This document shows, one piece after another, positions 52,054 through 64,000 of a stretch of 64,000 nucleotides of DNA (position 1 is the first letter of the stretch; every line of letters begins with the position of its first letter). The DNA lies in NCBI RefSeq assembly GCF_027596085.1, contig NC_072458.1:3614139-3678138 (forward strand), read 5' to 3'. Source of the DNA: Anoplopoma fimbria. Lineage: Eukaryota; Chordata; Actinopteri; Perciformes; Anoplopomatidae. The notes below the pieces were generated by a model. It did not search any database, was not told the origin of the DNA, and saw nothing but the letters and a program-made list of their open reading frames with translations. Made by a program: the position numbers and the translations under genes.

Positions 52054-54341
52054 AGGGCTGATGGCGGAAGAACCCCAAGATGGAAACTCAAGGGAGGTAT
52101 ATAGCCGTGTCTAATGTTGTAGATCCATAAACAGAAAATTTACCTCGGGTGACCACAGCATGATATCCTGCAGCTCACACACACGATGGAAACTGAATCG
52201 AGTTTTACTTCAGTTGCTGGATTTATGAGCGGAGACACAATATTCTGGCTGCAGTGCAGAGAGTTTGCACTACCCTTACCATTTAGAGGATATTAGCGAT
52301 GGGACAGCTGACCAAGGAGGAGTTTATTTAAAATGCCCCTCAATCCATTGTCTCCATTACATTTCCTTCACGCTGACCTTCACGCTGACCTTTACGCGAA
52401 GCTACTGAGATTCATCCCTATTGATTTATCATTATATGATGGCATTAGCCTACTGTTATTGTGCTGCTGATAAATCACACTCAATTAGGCTAAATGTGAA
52501 GAAACAGCTGCCCAGGAATTATCTCATGTTCAATGTGATCATTTTCATCCATTGCATATTTTTAATCGAAATTCTGTACCATTTTGGAAAACAGCACATC
52601 TTTAAAAGGTCAGCATGCATCAATGCTGCCTTACTGAAAATAACTTCAAACAGATCACAGCAATAATAAGTCACTTTAGAGGATTAAAACACATCCAAAA
52701 TCTTTTAGATTCTTCAATTTTAGACAACTTATTATTTTTTTATTTTTTTCATCAAATAGGCTGTATATATTAAGCTCATCTGAATGAACATTTTACAATG
52801 TAGTGCTTTACATTAACAGAAAACTACTTAAAACAATTGAAAAAGAAAAAAGAAAAATCATATTTCTTGGGACAATCTTTTTTTAGGCTTCCCTATTACT
52901 TAAATCCGAACAATAGTCGACAGTTAACTCATATATAATAATATTTAACTGAAGTACATTAGCATGCCTTTCCTACACAGCGTCAGCCATATAACCAGAG
53001 TCTATCCTTCACTTACAGAACAAGGTAATGTGGGTTTCTGAACCCAATTCATCCATTATAACCAGCACTATAGGTGTAGAGACCATCAGAGTGTACCTTT
53101 GTGTGCACCTGTGTGTGCGTGTACATGTGTGTGATATGGTGACAAGAACAAGAGCTGATCAGAGCACCGGGCTGGCGCTAACCATGATGAAATGCCTTGT
53201 TAGCGCTGCAAACACAGGCAGCTGCACCTGTCCCTCGTCTAATGGCAAATTACTGCACCCAAATCAGCAACCTGAGGCTCAATACTGCACACATGAACAC
53301 ACATACATGCACGTGTACTCACATATATACACACGTGTATGTGTGTGTGCAGATAGAGAAAGAGTGAGAAAGAGAACAACAGAGAGAGAGGGGCGGGAGA
53401 GTCTGATCTGATGTCAGAAGCAATCTGCTCTTCACACTGAGTTTATTCATGACAAGACCAACAGCACAGGTGATTACTGAGGACAAAATTCATAAGAATC
53501 CATCACAGAAAATACTCTCATAGGTTAAGATTGGATGTGTGCATGCTGTTCCCTGATCTATTAAGAAAATGTGTTGTCATTCACCCTACAGTTGTATAGT
53601 TTGTGTTAATTATGGTTAACTATGTGTGAAAGTGATGTGTGCGACAACAATGTTTATCCAATTAACTAGTCTACTGCAAGCAACTTCCACCCTTGGCTTC
53701 ATTTGTTTTAGAATACTTTTTTCAGTCTTAAGTTAGTAGACACTACTTGTTATGCTTCACTGAAGAAACATGCGTAGCAACTATATCTAGGAAACCCCAA
53801 AACACCTTGAACAAAGTAAGAGGGACATATGACAACCCAGAGACACCATCATTGAGAAAAAGATTCCTTCTCGTACTTGTTGTCTATAATGCATAACTCT
53901 CCTGTTATTTACATATTTGCACTGTCAACAGAAACATACAGCACGGTCCCTGCTGAAGCCCCCAACATGCATCCATCCTGCCACCACGCTGTAGATATTC
54001 TAAATCATGTCCTGATGTTTTGAGCATCCATGCAGCAGCGGTGCAGCAGATGCCAAAAGCTGGTGTTCTCTACCAGCTACGCCTGCCTCCTGCATGCACT
54101 CCTCATTGAATTACTTCCACATCTCCAATCCATGAGAGGGAATGTGAGCCGGGCTGAATCCAGCGTTTGCTGAAACATATGCTCGGCATTATAAAGCCCT
54201 ATAGAGTTAGCAGGGTGCAGCCGATAGGTCAGATCTAAAGGAGATTATCTGTTTCCTCATGCACAAACCCCACTAATCCTCTAAACTCTGTCATGGCTAT
54301 CAATACCAACTGCGGTCGGAGAAAGAAGATCAAGTGTGTGT

Positions 54342-54355
54342 GGGGGGGGGGGGGG
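54342..54355. repeat. G14 homopolymer
   Basis: Fourteen consecutive G on the plus strand after a short (GT)n. Confidence 0.95.
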
Positions 54356-55302
54356 TATGAGAATCAGTCTGCAACAGTTTAGAAAAGTTTTACTGGTCCA
54401 TTGTAAATGTAGTGTATTTGAATGTCCCAATAGTATATCAATAGCATTTTTTATAAAGTGACCCCCCTTGAGTTCATTGGGGTCATTTATCTGTCAATTA
54501 AGGTGAACACTCCACACTGCTGATTAACTCCTCACACTGCAGTGGCAGCCTCATCTTGCCTGCTAACATTCTCACTCACACATAGGAACTCCAAAAGCTA
54601 GAGCTATTTGTGCCCCATCATTGAGCCCCAAGGCAATTGAGAGGTCCACTGGGGTGTAACATATCACCCACTATGCCTTTTCTTTCTCTTTCTAAATAAC
54701 CAGGGAGACATGGTTGGCAGGTAATTTACAGACTTAAAGAACCAATGTAAAAAAAAAAAAAGCCGCAGCCAAAGCTTTAAGTGATATACTTGGAAAAGAG
54801 CAACAAGAGGGAGAGGAAGGAAGGAAGGAAGGGAGAAGAGGTGAGGATGAAGCAGAGTTTGCGTATGAAGCAAACATCAAGGCTCCTTGTGGTGCCATTT
54901 AGACAACGAGCATCGGAGTATACAAGGAGAGTAATCATTGATTGACAGACAGTGGGTGATGTTAATGATGGAGTTGTTGTCTTTTCGTTCTGTTCTCGTC
55001 ACATTGCATGCATGCATCACTGAGAAAAAAACACTGAGGAACCCATCGCTTGTCTGTGGAGAGACTGGCCTTTAAAAATCTACTGCAACAGACTGACTGA
55101 GTTGCTGATGGCTGATCTCCATCCATCTCTCCCTCTCTCCCTCTCTCTCTCTCCCTGCAGTCTGGCTCTTGTTATTGCACTCAATCTATCCCTCGCCTTC
55201 TCGAGAGCTCAGATGGCCACCAGGATAACCGCAATGGCACGTTGGAAGCTTCTCCCGGTTGGTGACAAGTCTCTTTCTCTCTTTTTCACTTTCTGTCTCT
55301 TC

Positions 55303-55321
55303 CACACACACACACACACAA
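55303..55321. repeat. short (CA)n tract
   Basis: About nine CA units following a CT-rich region at 55120-55155. Confidence 0.9.
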
Positions 55322-55944
55322 GTCTCCCTGTGTCATGCTTATACTCTCAAACACACACGCTAGATAAACCATCATCCTTCAGCAAACGAATGCCAAAACA
55401 CAATCATAAACAAATACACACAAATCGGCTCACTCACGAATCCGAGATAAGCTCAAATTGGCCGGTGGCACTAAAATCACAGTGAACACATTGCACCTTT
55501 ATTAGCAATCTGTGCTGTGCAGGAACCAGACGCTGTGTTAAGCCTATTACAGGTTATTGTGCTTTTGACAGGGCCTGACAACAGCTGGAACATGTTGCTC
55601 TAACGTGAGTGGGACAGACCAAAGTGTAATCCCACTGAAATGAGTCAACCAGTCCCTGAGAAGACAGTGGACAGATAGAAGCAGAGAAGAGAGGAGAATG
55701 GCCTCTGAAGTGATGTAATCAATTTACGAGTTAACTATTAGAGGTAATTGGTTTCCTTCTGAGATTTGCATGGATTGCCTTTATTAGTAACATGACAGTT
55801 GCCATTTTTATATCTGTGACTGTCATATTCATCTTGTGAACGTCATTTTAAGTCAACACAGAAGCCGGGGTGTCTAAAAACAGTTAACTTTTTTCATGTT
55901 GATCGCAGAAATAAAATGAAATACCAGCTCTGATTGGTTTGGTC

Positions 55945-56470
55945 GCTTTTTGCAAGGCTAGCAATGCTGATCTGTTGTAAAGTTGGACCACTTTGGGCCA
56001 GACTAAATAAATCTGAACAACTATTAAATGGACTGGCACAAAATTTGAGCACATATATGGGGTTCCCAGATGACCTTGAGAGTCATTAGGATTCACCATC
56101 CCCACAGAGCCCCTGACTTTTTCCTCAGCACACCATGTGATTGATGTTTACAGCTTTGAAATGTCTCAACAACTACTGGATTGATTGCCATGAACTTTGT
56201 TTGGACAATAATGTCTCCCTTAAGACAATTTTTTGTTACTATAGTGGCCCATTAACTTCTCAGTTAGCCGGACCATTAGGTCAAAATTTACATCTGCATT
56301 TCTGATGAAATGACTGCAAAACTGATGACATAACCATCCATCTCAGCATGCTAACACACTATACCAAGGTCATGAATATGATACTCATAACAGCAAAACA
56401 TCAGCAGGTTTGCAATGCCACTGTGAGCATGGTCGTATGCTAAAGTTAGCATTTAGCTCAAAGCACAGTC
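55945..56470 (+). mobile_element. fish interspersed repeat, two adjoining partial copies
   Basis: The first part has GCTAGCAATGCTGATCTG, GACCACTTTGGGCCAGAC and CTGAACAACTATTAAATGG. The second restarts at about 56152 with GAAATGTCTCAACAACTACT and GGATTGATTGCCATGAAC. It continues to AGCATGCTAACACAC, CAGCAAAACATCAGCAGG and AAGTTAGCATTTAGCTCAAA. These blocks are characteristic of a widespread fish repeat also seen at 34431-34625. The same motif (AACAACTA plus GGA) occurs twice, so two copies or an internal duplication are present. Confidence 0.6.
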
Positions 56471-57742
56471 TCACAGAGTTCAAGGTATTCTACAGTTCTT
56501 GCATCCAAGTTACCCTCAGGAGTACAAATGTCAATGTACATCCATATATATGTGTATAATGTGAGGAGTTTGAGAACTTTGGCCTGACAGGAGGAAGGTT
56601 GCTTTCAAACCTGCCCGATAGAAATCAAATACAAGGGTCCAATAAATGTCATGTATTTTATCATCAGCAGAGATACCCCAGCTGGTGTATCTGCTAACAA
56701 GTAAATGAAAACTAGAAGTGGGGGGATGTGGCCAGAAGAGTGGGCAGAAGAACGAGAGAAGGAGAGAGCCCATTATCTAGTTAATTGTTTCTTGGCCCCG
56801 AAGGTCCTCCACTCTCTCCCACAGATGAATCCAGTAAAGCGGGGCAGGAAAAAGAGATAGAAGAGGGCGGAAATTATTTTGGTTAATAGTATAGCAGTAA
56901 ATGAGTGCAGCACTGGGTTAAGAGTGAGTTGGGTGGTATGCAAGTGTCCAAGGAATTCAGTCTTCTTGATTTAGGGAGTCATGGTATCTCTGCTGCTACA
57001 AAATTCACCACGGTCGATTTTGACTCAAGGCATTCCTCATAATGTTTTCCCCCTCTGTTTCATCCCTGACAGCACAACCCCAAATGAACTTGAAATAAAA
57101 AATTGCTACCCTTCAAGATACTTGTTAGCTTATGTTCGAGTTTTTCCCAAACTAAAGCAGCCTATAAACTGAATAATAATGGAACACATAAAATCCCTCA
57201 TATATTTCCTGTCAATTATGGATATAAAAGCTTTATTGACAACAACTGTGAGAGAGTTTTTAACCCTATTGATCTTCTCTCTCTTTCTCCCTCACCCACC
57301 TTCTCAATCTTTATGAAAACTCATCCAGCATCCATAACCAAGTCCTGCTGGATATCGCTGACCTTTGCTTTTCACATTTAAAAGTACCTGCCTCCACTAT
57401 TTATAAGCCTTCTCCAGTCTGTTTAGCTCATATTATGCTGTCTGAAAGAGTGGAGACCATCAGTCATATACAGGTTAGGAGGAAAGAGAGCTGGAAGAAC
57501 CATTTTATATTATCGTTGAAACATACACAAACTAGACCGTGACAGGGTGCATCATCTCAGTTGCCCGATAGAGCATGAGCTGAGTGGCATAGAATGATTA
57601 CTGCAGGAGCTTGGTGTGTGTTTGTGAGTATATGCTTGGTACTGCTCGCTGTTTGTCACCTTAGTTGGACACAGTGATGTTACCTGTACAGGGAAACACG
57701 ACAAAATACATTATGTCCTGCAGCAGGACTCTTGCTAGTAAT

Positions 57743-58090
57743 TTAAAGAAACGGTTGAGCATTTTGGGAAAGATAAGTATATAGTTTTTCATTATATCTA
57801 GCCCACAGTCGTTGTGCCCAAATACAAAAAACATCAACCAGCACTTCTAAAACTCCCTAATTAAGTGTGAAAACAATTATTTGTGGTGTTTATAGGGGTT
57901 ATGTGCCAGACTATGATTTAGCTGGATGCAGTGACTTCCTGGATTTTGTCCTGTTTCCAGGCATTATACTTAGCTAACCAGTTGCTGGCTGTAAGCTTAT
58001 ATTGAATGGACAGATATGAAACCATAATCAATCTCAAATTCTCAGCAAGGAAGCAACTAAGCATGTATACAAAAAATGTAAAACTTGCCT
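57743..58090 (+). mobile_element. palindromic fish interspersed repeat, copy 2
   Basis: It opens AAACGGTTGAGCATTTTGGG, has CCAGCACTTCTAAAACTCCC, GGGGTTATGTGCCAGACTAT, GCAGTGACTTCCTGGATTTT and TAGCTAACCAGTTGCTGGCT, and closes TCTCAGCAAGGAAGCAACTA. The opening and closing halves are diverged inverted copies of each other. This is a fuller copy of the family at 24425-24690. No coding region. Confidence 0.65.
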
Positions 58091-58150
58091 TTGGGCATTT
58101 GCAACCCTGCCTCCTTCAACTTTGGGCATTTGCAACCCTGCCTCCTTCAA
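58089..58150. repeat. 31-bp exact tandem duplication
   Basis: Two identical units (58089-58119 and 58120-58150) begin CTTTGGGCATTTGCAACC and end CTCCTTCAA, directly after the palindromic repeat copy. Confidence 0.97.
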
Positions 58151-59598
58151 CTTTGTTATGAAACTATTTTACATTAGCAAATCAACTGTAACTGTAAATT
58201 CAAGACCAATTTCATTCAAAATAATACTGATATTGAACTCACACACAATACAGAGATTCCTTTTTTTCTGTTAAAGGGATGGTCAAATCAATCTGTAGAG
58301 GCCAAGATATCTTCATTTTTTTTCTTATCCATGTGTCAGTTAACAGTACTTAGCTAACAGAGTGCTTTGCAGGCTGCAGACCATTACCATGGACTTCCCT
58401 GAAAACAGTTATTGATTTTTCCATCCTTACTCAGCTACATGCCCTATCCTTGAAGAGCGCCTGATATTTTACTTTAACTTTACATTGTAGCACTCCCTAT
58501 TTTTTCTTCAACATCTTGACTTTTAATTTCGAGTAGGTAAAGCTCCAAAAAAGCTGGATCCTACAATTCCCATGATGCATCTTGATGGTGTATTAATTAA
58601 ACCTCCCTTGCCTGATTAAAGAAGTCCATGTCTTTCAAACTCCATCCTCCCAGTTTGTTTTTAGCCCAGACCGAGACAACCCTTTTGATATTATCAGGGT
58701 TATTTTCTCAGACCAGACAAACTCCTCCAGAGCCAGGGAAGACATTATTCAGCTGTTTTAACAGGTTGTAGTACCCTCCATGACTAAAAACCTGCCTTTG
58801 ATATATAAAGTTGAGTCGATTCCCTGACGGCTGAAGGAGAATGATGGTCATAATTAAAGATAGGAGAAAAACAGGAGGCTCCGCACTTTGTTTTGGGGTG
58901 ACTTTACCTGACAGTCATTCTGGCGTGATATTTTCATTAATTTCCAACATGTATCACATAATGTGAGTTTTTTTTTTTTAGATTCAGTTTGACAATGACA
59001 TTGTGTTTTGGAAGGGCACTTTTCCAGCCATAATCATCACTCAAGTCACGTTTGTGCCTGTCTGCTCAGATGACATTGCCAGTAGTCCTTTCTTCTATTG
59101 GTTATCTAATAATGGCCATTTAGAGAGTGGGAAAAGGCAGATATTGTTGTTGACATTTAGTCAGGTCTGAAAGGACAAACTGGCAGATTACTCATCCTAC
59201 TCTAGATGAGGAGGACCATCTATTGACAACTTTTATGACAAGGCAGAGAGGAGTGCAGCACCTGTCTTTATTTCACACGAGACAGATGGGAGTCTGGGAA
59301 GTGAAGGCATGGTGGACTTTGGGACTGAATTCAAAAAAACTGGCAGTCATATTGGGTGAGTGGGTGCATGGAGGTCTGTGTATGTGTGTTTGTCTGTGTG
59401 TACTGAGTAGGATAGAGCAGAGCACAGTTCAGGCTGTCCCTCTCTGCAGCCTAGGGATTCTTCTGTCCACGCACATCAATCTTGTTACAGCAGAACGCCG
59501 CCTCCCAGGAATCCTGGCCTAGTCTCTGTTTGGATTTAGGACCTCTCTTAACCTCCCTGGGTCTTTCCCTATCCACTACTTCTCTCTCTATTTCACCA

Positions 59599-59619
59599 AT
59601 CATCATCATCATCATCATT
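59599..59619. repeat. short (ATC)n tract
   Basis: Seven ATC units followed by a T-rich stretch. Confidence 0.9.
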
Positions 59620-60828
59620 TTTTTTCACTTTCATTCTTTCTCTGGCGTTCTTTCTCTGTCCTGCAGGTACTGGCTAATCTCTTCTTTTTTCTGTCACCCG
59701 CTTCTCTTTCTCCCCTATCACTTTCCACCTCTCATTCATCCCTCTCTCCTGTGATCTCTCGCCTCCAGGAGGTTTAGAGTTATTAAGGGTCAGCGCTGTT
59801 GGCATTGCATCATTAACACATCTTCTCTGGATGTAAACGTTGCTGTTTTCTGCTCAATCCAATTAGTTTCTCAGTTAATCACCTAACCATATTTTTCAAA
59901 GGATGCTTTGGAAGTGTGGGCCGCCATAACATGGCAAATTAATGTGCTTATCAATCATTAACATTAGCTGAAAATGGATTAAATAGTCAGTGACAGGAGA
60001 GCATAGAGGATTGCAGAGAAGCCGTTGAAGGTAAATGGATAATGACATCCAAGTGAAATGAAAAGATACAGGGAAATGTGGTAATTTCAGGATGGATACT
60101 ATTTATTTCTAACAAAAAGGGCGAAATGCCACAATAATGACCATCAACTGACAAAACAAAAACAAAAAAAATTCAGAGGTCCAGTCATTACTCCTGCCAG
60201 CAGTGCTTCACATCAACTGGGAGGTCCACTGCCACCAACACACCCAGAAACACACTACCCAGCATTCATCAACCAGCACAGATTTAACCAGGCTGGGGAC
60301 TGTGCCAACAGTGTCCACAAATAAATCATCAATCACCAAACCACACACATGGACACGCAAATGCACCATCCAACCAGGTGGTCAACTCTTGTCTCACAAT
60401 AGCTCATTTCCGGGCCGAACAAACAGTCCAGTTGAGGGCATTGACTGTGAGTGCTTGTCGTTTCTAATGAATCGCTTATTGACTGGCCTGTATTGAGGTG
60501 ACTTGAAAAACACAGGAGCAATCAGAAAGAGTCTTTCTCCCTCTCTGTCTCACCCTACAGGGTGACGGTAAAGCAGGAATGTGACAGCCCGAGCAATCCG
60601 GACAATACAGTCTGGTTTGAGAAGCTGACGTACAACACTGTGTTGCCATAGCTACCAAGAAAGAGAGCAGGAGGGGAGGTGATGGAGAGAAGCGGGAGAG
60701 AAGGGGCTGGACTGCAAAGGAAAATTAATTTGTGTACAAGGCCATGTCACAAAGAAAATTGCATTTTTCCCTTAGATGGGGAAAGAGGGACAAGCCCTTG
60801 ATAGTCCCAGGCTTGTGTGGTAACACAA

Positions 60829-60950
<122 letters not shown>

Positions 60951-63900
60951 AGCCAGCCAGATCCCATCTCAGTGGATTGTTGGCAGAAGTGTTGCATGAT
61001 GTCAGAAGGCTCCTTATTACAAAGGCTTTTAAATAAAATAGAATGGAAGGCTTAAAATAAGATTCAGCCCATGGAGCAGGACACACACACACACTAATCC
61101 AAAGTAAAGACAGAAATTAAGAAAAAAAGACAAAAACACTGAAGACGTAACCGCGTCTGTGCGCGTCTGTGCGTGTGTCACGTTGCTTCGCACACATGCA
61201 CACCAGCGGGCAGAAAAGAACATGTGAATGAGCACACTTTGCAAACATTTCTCTGACACACACACACAGAAAGTGAGAGAAAGATTTCTCTTTTTGTGGC
61301 ATGACGAGTTGTCTGAATTCCACGGCTCTCTAAGTAGGTCATGCAGCCTTTTTAGAGTTCCACTCCTCCCCACGCTGCATCAAAAATGCATAAATCCCTG
61401 CACATTCTCCCTGCTAGCAGCTTCCCAGGCCGGCTAAAGCACATTTTTAGTGATTCTAATCCCATCAAAGGTGGTTCTGCTGGTATGTAAACACAACATG
61501 GAATGAAAAAATGCCGTCTCTGGCAGTTACATTCATGACGGCTCCTCGTTTTTTTGGGGATCGTTCATGAGGTTATAATGCAGCAATCCACTTAGTGAAT
61601 AGGTGTTGACAGTGGGGGCGAGTTGTATGGAATACGCGGATGTGTTTGGCTCAAGTCTTGTTAAAATAAAATAGAGCTGAGCATTTTGGTTCCAACCAGC
61701 AAAGCTGAGCTGGTTTTGGGATGCTATCTCCAAAGATACACTCCACCGTCAGATGAGTCGAATGGGGGAGGAACAAAGTGAACAATAAGGTGAGATAAGC
61801 ACTGGCATGCCTACGGACAATGGAGGAGTAATCATGGTACCTTTACACGGTGTAGAAATGCTACGACAGATGTTCAAAGGGTCCCTTGTAAGAGCTGTGG
61901 TGGGGTATCTTTTTTTACCTGTTGCAGACTTAAAATGTAATGTAACAAAAATAGATGTCTTCATTATCCTTTATTCAAGAATTAAATCAACAATAAAATT
62001 ACATCAAAAATGACTTGTTGCTTTTTTGCGGGTTAAAGCTCTGAAGCCCCTTTGCTCCTTTAATCATGACAGCGGTTTGAATGTGGATTGACATTTTACC
62101 TGTGCTTTGGCATATGAGAGCTATGCTTTATGTCAACTCAAAGTTCTCTTTCTCGCTCTTGGTATTGAGTTCATCCATAGATGAATAATTGATTGTATCA
62201 CAATAATAGTCTTCCTCTGTCACATCCCAATCTCTGGCCACTGAGCGACCCATGGGACCACAAGTGACAGTCATCATCAGTGACTCCGCGACTGCATCAC
62301 CTGCAGCACAGCGCTCCTGTGTGTGTGCCTGAATAATTTAAAAGAGAGCAAGGTCCCCCATCTTAATTACATGTAAGAAAACCACATAAAAGAAGCTCTG
62401 AACGTACAGCTGAATTAGCATTAGATAATGCTAATCAATTTATCCGGTCTATTTATAATTCTCTTCAATGTTTGGCATCTAAAACGTTAGACTCTTACCC
62501 CAAAGCAGTTCTAATTTCCTCCAATTTGATATATTAACCAATGTTCCTTATTGATTTGTGGTGCTGGTAGAGATCCAGCAGTAGAGGAGACTTATATCTC
62601 TTGTCACCTGAGCAAGGTACTTTTTGCCTGGCCTGACCTATTAGACCAAAACTGAGTAAATCAAAGCAACTGCTACGCTTGAGGTAAATACTCACCAAAC
62701 CAATTTTGCATTCAGGACACACACCCATAAACAAAAAGCAAAGATAAAATTGCCAACCTCTCTAGACACACTGATCAGTTTAGCCTCTCAAAAAATGCAT
62801 TCTTTTACTGCAGAAAATCTCAAATCTGCCACGGTTCCAGCAGAAACAATCACTGTCTTCCTGTCCAAGTTAGAATGAAAGTACTGAGGAAAACTTTATT
62901 TTTCAATGCAATCCTCTGGGAATGCTTATCTGTCAGGATGGCAAAATGTAATATTAATGAAGACCACAAACGCTGTCAATAAGAATAGACTATAAGAAGC
63001 TATCCTTAAAGACAGGCCTACAGCCAGTATTGAGCCCTATCTCATAAATAAATCAACTAGCGTTAGCCACCTTCAGCTTCCCAACCAAGAGTCTGCCAGA
63101 CTGTGTATTGGGGAAACAGAAATATTGCTGGTGTGTGTAAAGGGGAAGAAGGGAGGAGGGAATCATATACTCCTCCTTGATGTGTCACTGATGGACAGTC
63201 AGCACTCACACATGGTCCCTGATGGCTAAGCAGGGTGGCCTCTGTGGAGAACATCACAACACACAAATGTCACAGTCCACTGCAAAATACTCACGCTCCT
63301 TTTCAAATGATACTACTGTACATACTAAAATGGATGCATCGTATACAACTACATACCATTGGTAATGTATTAGTTTATGTCTCTAGGATTCTTTAACAGG
63401 AGGTAAGAACTTCATACACATCTCTTTAACAGGGACAGGATTTCAAACAATGATTGTGCTTAAGATATGTTTAAACTTTTAATAAATGGCGAGACCCTAT
63501 GCACAAACGCATCAACAGAGACTGAATCCCTGTAGCAGCACATGATTTCAGACTTTAAAGTAAAATAAGAATTTCCTTGTCCCCAGTTTCTGACTTTTGC
63601 TTATGATCCGCCAGGACACACTCATTGAGTGACTACTGATATATCACTACTACATGAGGTCATAATGTAAACGATTCACTATGATTGTCATTTATAGATG
63701 TTGCACACCAGCATTTGAACTAATACAATCCTATGCAAGTAAAAATTAATTTAATTTCTGAGGTTCAGGAAGAGGTTTGTGTCTGTTGGATGACAGTTGA
63801 ACTATGTGAAGACCTGCCCACTGAATGTTCTTCTATGATATGTGATTGTGGTATGTAAAGTTAAACTGGAACAACAATGGCAACAACTGGAGTAACGTGC

Positions 63901-64000
63901 CAAGCAGCGTATGAAAAAAGTATAGTGAGTAACATCCATTGCATACCTCTGTCTTGACCTTAGTCTTGCCAAGCAATAAAACATAAATGCTGTAAATCCC

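Overview
This window is vertebrate genomic DNA, almost certainly from a ray-finned fish and probably a percomorph. It has AT-rich intronic sequence, long (TG)n/(CA)n tracts, an L2-type LINE, tRNA-headed SINEs with the fish 'GTGTCCTTGAGCAAGACAC' core, and several short interspersed families that I know only from fish genomes. No prokaryotic gene, operon, CRISPR array or rRNA is visible.

The only host gene I can support is on the minus strand: gabbr2, the GABA-B receptor subunit 2. Three consecutive internal exons are present, read from high to low coordinates: exon 2 (48434-48571, 46 codons), exon 3 (13146-13316, 57 codons) and exon 4 (1212-1313, 34 codons). All junctions are phase 0 with AG/GT borders. 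Joined, they encode 137 residues of the extracellular Venus-flytrap domain, equivalent to about residues 108-244 of the human protein. Exon 1 should lie beyond 64000 and exon 5 before position 1. The window is therefore about 0.6 % coding and otherwise intron: part of intron 1 (at least 15.4 kb), intron 2 (35.1 kb), intron 3 (11.8 kb) and part of intron 4 (at least 1.2 kb).

The introns hold the mobile elements. Intron 3 contains a SINE nested in an older hAT-like fish repeat (4957-5765), a 736-bp MITE with TTA target duplications (8310-9045), and a 5'-truncated L2 LINE (9891-11135) whose reverse-transcriptase frame is still open, itself apparently inserted in an older element (about 9460-12530). 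Intron 2 contains an L2-tailed SINE (23691-23985), a partial palindromic fish repeat (about 24425-24690), two strikingly good hairpins (29378-29415 and 29728-29788), and a repeat fragment carrying an exact 31-bp tandem duplication (34431-34625). Intron 1 holds a second hAT-like copy (50470-50740), a second copy of the '34431' family (about 55945-56470), a second palindromic repeat copy (about 57743-58090) and another exact 31-bp duplication (58089-58150). Large dinucleotide arrays lie at 6.7, 13.7, 36.6, 38.0, 52.0 and 60.8 kb.

I found no convincing new multi-gene system. The points most worth checking are the two near-perfect hairpins 300 bp apart, the fish-specific substitutions in the receptor ectodomain, the splice-site architecture around exons 3 and 4, and the nested, L2-partnered retroelements. 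Family names for repeats and comparisons with human GABBR2 come from memory, not from a search.
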